A DNA stretch of 62,077 nucleotides from Desulfovibrionales bacterium (GTDB lineage Bacteria; Desulfobacterota; Desulfovibrionia; Desulfovibrionales; Desulfomicrobiaceae): positions 1-62,077 of the forward strand of contig JAAYCS010000095.1 in NCBI GenBank assembly GCA_012729655.1, given 5' to 3'. Shown piece by piece: positions 60,425 to 62,077 of this stretch (its first letter is position 1; every line of letters begins with the position of its first letter). The notes under the pieces are model-generated. The model made no database searches, had not been told where the DNA came from, and saw only the letters and a list, made by a program, of their open reading frames with translations. A program made the translations under genes and the position numbers.

Positions 60425-61222
60425 CTACCAATGTTCGAGGGCCTGCTGCATGAAGACGCTGTCCTGCACGCCCGTGTTGTACTTGATTTCCGAAGTCGCC
60501 AGGACGGTCGCGTGCCCTGATTGCAGGTCCTCCATGACCACCTTGGTCTCTGTCCAGATGTCCTGGATGTTTTCCAGCTCACGTACGGTGAAGCGCTTGA
60601 CCGGCTCCTGACCGCCAGCGAAAAAATCCGCCCGCAGGGTCACGGGCATGTCCTGGGCCACCCAGGCCCGGACCAGGGAGTACTGGGACTCGGTACCGGG
60701 TTTGGGCCGGCTTTCCAGAATCCAGCAGGGCACGTTGTTCAGGGTTTCCTCGCCGGCGATGGCGTGTTCCGAATCGTCCACGGGCCGGCGCTCCATGTCT
60801 TCGTAGGTGAAGTCGGTGTTCACGAAACTGCGGCTTTTCTGGCCCGTCATGATGCGGCGAGTCCGCTTCAGGGCCGGCAGGTACAGGAACTGCTCCGTCC
60901 CGCCCTGGCCGTCCTCCACGGCCAGAAAGCCTGTGCCCTGGATGTCCGCCGGGGAGGTGAAACGGAGCAGGGTCCTGCGCGATCCGTTGCGGTCCGCCGC
61001 GGTGATGGTCAGTTCCCGGACCCGTTTCTGCCCATCGGCCGGGACGAGTTCCATGATTTGTCGCGAGACCGCGTCCTCGCCCACATAGCGGTCATAAACC
61101 AGTTGGGCCACTTCCCGGCCCGAGGGCTGGGCATGAACGACGGCAGACAAGAGGCTGGCAATCCATGCCAGGCTGCATATCAGGCCGAGGAACCTGGGGA
61201 AAAAACGTTGGGTCGAATGCAC
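60425..61222 (-). CDS. LolA-like outer-membrane lipoprotein-sorting/lipid-binding periplasmic protein
   Basis: 265 residues from a GTG at 61222 (AAGGGGG six bases upstream); an in-frame start at 61339 would put the signal peptide 50 residues in. The signal peptide ends V-V-H-A-Q-P. Then come D-R-Y-V-G-E-D near residue 40, R-E-L-T-I, L-L-R-F-T-S-P-A-D-I-Q-G-T-G-F-L near 80, Y-L-P-A-L-K-R-T-R-R-I near 108, and W-V-A-Q-D-M-P-V-T near 190. This is the LolA-like fold that accompanies DUF1302 and MMPL exporters. It probably shuttles a lipid across the periplasm. Confidence 0.88.
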   Translation of the reverse strand: MHSTQRFFPRFLGLICSLAWIASLLSAVVHAQPSGREVAQLVYDRYVGEDAVSRQIMELVPADGQKRVRELTITAADRNGSRRTLLRFTSPADIQGTGFLAVEDGQGGTEQFLYLPALKRTRRIMTGQKSRSFVNTDFTYEDMERRPVDDSEHAIAGEETLNNVPCWILESRPKPGTESQYSLVRAWVAQDMPVTLRADFFAGGQEPVKRFTVRELENIQDIWTETKVVMEDLQSGHATVLATSEIKYNTGVQDSVFMQQALEHW

Positions 61223-61265
61223 GAAGGCCCCCTTGTTGTTATTGGTGGTTCTCAGGGTCAGAGTC

Positions 61266-61294
61266 ATTTTTCCGGGATGTATGGCCAGTGTCAA
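61266..61294 (-). promoter_or_regulatory. Possible sigma-70 promoter of the LolA-like gene
   Basis: On the minus strand TTGACA (61289-61294) is followed after exactly 17 bases by AAAAAT (61266-61271), a 4-of-6 match to TATAAT. It lies about 45 bases upstream of the GTG at 61222. Confidence 0.4.
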
Positions 61295-61320
61295 CCAGCG
61301 GGCAAGGAAAAAAACCGATT

Positions 61321-61360
61321 GTGTAAGATTGTTCGACAACGGTGTCGGAATTTTTTACAT
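61321..61360. promoter_or_regulatory. Inverted pair of activator half-sites upstream of the LolA-like gene
   Basis: GTGTAAGATTGTTCGACA (61321-61338) and TGTCGGAATTTTTTACAT (61343-61360) face each other with a 4-base spacer, forming C-G-A-C-A-N4-T-G-T-C-G at the centre. This is the clearest palindromic copy of the element seen upstream of the PEP-CTERM and DUF1302 genes. It could serve the LolA-like gene (minus) or, less likely, the PrsT-like gene (plus). Confidence 0.5.
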
Positions 61361-61908
61361 TCCGTTCATCCTCAGGTCTTCCGACCCTTGGACCCTTCGA
61401 CCGCTTCGCGCTCAGGGTGACCGGGGCTCAGGGTTGTCGGATGCGCTCAGGGTAACCGGGGCGCTCCGGGTGGGCGGGAGGGTTACATCAGGACCAGAGA
61501 GAGGGCTCAGCGCCGATTTGTTTTTTGGCGAGAGAGGTAACAAAAAATTTGCTCATAGCATATCGATTTCATGTGATATTCCAAAAAGTATGAACAAAAA
61601 AATCATACCTGCTCACGGTTGCTTTCATGCTTTAACTTTGTTCTGAATGTGGTTAGATAGACTTGAAACATAAGTCATTCGAGGTGGAAAATGTTTCCAG
61701 CATGTCGATGAACGAGTGTGGATGAAAGTATAGCGAAGATGTAAAAACTGAACCGCACACGGCCCCTGGCAGTTTTCCTGGCAAGGCGGCAAGGCATCAA
61801 CCGATTGATTCATTTGGGTTGAGAAGGGTTTCTTTGACTGATTGGCATGCGGGTCAGGAATGTATTGGGGAATGGTGGGGCTGCGGATTTACAGTTTCAG
61901 GAGGACAA
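61361..61908. other. Intergenic region before the PrsT-like gene
   Basis: About 550 bases with no supported gene. It contains two 19-base direct repeats differing by one base (61408-61426 and 61443-61461) with a 16-base spacer, of a C-T-C-A-G-G-G-T-G-A-C-C type seen in REP-like sequences, then an AT-rich stretch. No -24/-12 element was found before the plus-strand gene. Confidence 0.45.
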
Positions 61909-62077
61909 ATGGCCAGATTTTCCGTTTTGCTGCTGGCGATTCTGCTCTGCGTTGGAATCGTGGGATGCAAAGGCTATACCAAGGAGTCCTTGAACACCGA
62001 AGGGGAAACCCTGCTCAAGGATGGCAACTACAATGGCGCCATCGTGCACTTCAAGAATGCCTTGGAAAAGGATCCCA
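61909..62077 (+). CDS. PrsT-like TPR lipoprotein of the PEP-CTERM system (5' part)
   Basis: 56 residues before the window ends. AGGAGG lies just upstream of the ATG at 61909. A lipoprotein signal peptide has its lipobox at I-V-G-C-K (C20). The mature protein begins a TPR-like helix pair: S-L-N-T-E-G-E-T-L-L-K-D-G-N-Y-N-G-A-I, then V-H-F-K-N-A-L-E-K-D-P. This matches the start of PrsT, the large TPR lipoprotein often encoded beside exosortase genes. The rest, and probably exosortase genes, lie to the right. Confidence 0.75.
   Translation, partial: MARFSVLLLAILLCVGIVGCKGYTKESLNTEGETLLKDGNYNGAIVHFKNALEKDP

Noticed and set aside
61299-61316. -24/-12-like sequence beside the LolA-like gene
   Set aside because: GG and GC are 11 rather than 10 bases apart and it directly abuts the activator half-site.
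1-62077. CRISPR arrays, rRNA and tRNA genes
   Set aside because: No regularly spaced repeats with unique spacers, no cloverleaf with a T-loop consensus and no rRNA-like sequence was seen. This was by reading only, so a divergent tRNA or small RNA could be missed.

Overview
The window is high-GC, gene-dense chromosomal DNA. It most likely comes from a sulfate-reducing deltaproteobacterium of the Desulfovibrionales (Desulfovibrio/Desulfomicrobium-like). This is inferred from gene content, not from a marker gene: a Desulfovibrio-type bacterioferritin, a tungsten aldehyde:ferredoxin oxidoreductase, a glycyl-radical hydroxyproline dehydratase, the carboxyspermidine route to polyamines, and a PEP-CTERM/exosortase neighbourhood. 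No rRNA, tRNA or CRISPR array was seen.

Layout. 1-230: the tail of an IS256-family element abutting a decayed tyrosine/integron-type integrase. 0.4-6.4 kb: DUF1786 protein, Tex, an EamA permease, bacterioferritin with a clear terminator, and an RluA-type pseudouridine synthase. 6.4-12.0 kb (minus strand): activase and hydroxyproline dehydratase, then glnHPQ. 12.3-16.7 kb: RRM protein, ptb-buk, a 14-TM MFS exporter and a small c-type cytochrome. 16.8-24.3 kb: a broken PaaI thioesterase, an AspT-type transporter, an SdiA-regulated-family protein, another EamA permease, and the ydbH-ynbE-ydbL envelope phospholipid-transport operon. 24.9-31.7 kb (minus strand): a PAS/GAF/GGDEF/EAL protein coupled to UPF0280, AOR and MntP. 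31.9-36.2 kb: speA, carboxynorspermidine synthase and nspC. 36.3-39.3 kb (minus strand): a CMD-family protein, half of an AEC transporter, a small unknown protein and a HyuA-like enzyme. 39.5-48.7 kb: housekeeping genes ppiC, mtnA-der, ilvE, dnaX-ybaB-recR and recD2.

48.7-62.1 kb is the most unusual part. Two AT-richer THxN-type PEP-CTERM genes and the start of a PrsT-like lipoprotein surround a minus-strand set: a LolA-like periplasmic protein, an AMIN-DUF1302 outer-membrane protein, two exosortase-associated acyltransferases of the FeeM/GNAT type, an MMPL/RND exporter and a ThiF-nitroreductase fusion. I read this as a possible system for making an N-acyl compound and moving it across the envelope, tied to the exosortase surface programme. 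The sorting enzyme itself would lie outside the window. An 18-bp half-site (consensus TGTCGRNNAANTTTACAC), mostly in inverted pairs 3-4 bp apart, occurs upstream of both PEP-CTERM genes, the DUF1302 gene and the LolA-like gene. Both PEP-CTERM genes also carry sigma-54-type -24/-12 promoters, one with an IHF-consensus site. This suggests one sigma-54 regulon, possibly under a PrsR-like activator. The DUF1302 gene is interrupted by a one-base contraction in a G tract that removes its beta-barrel C-terminus.
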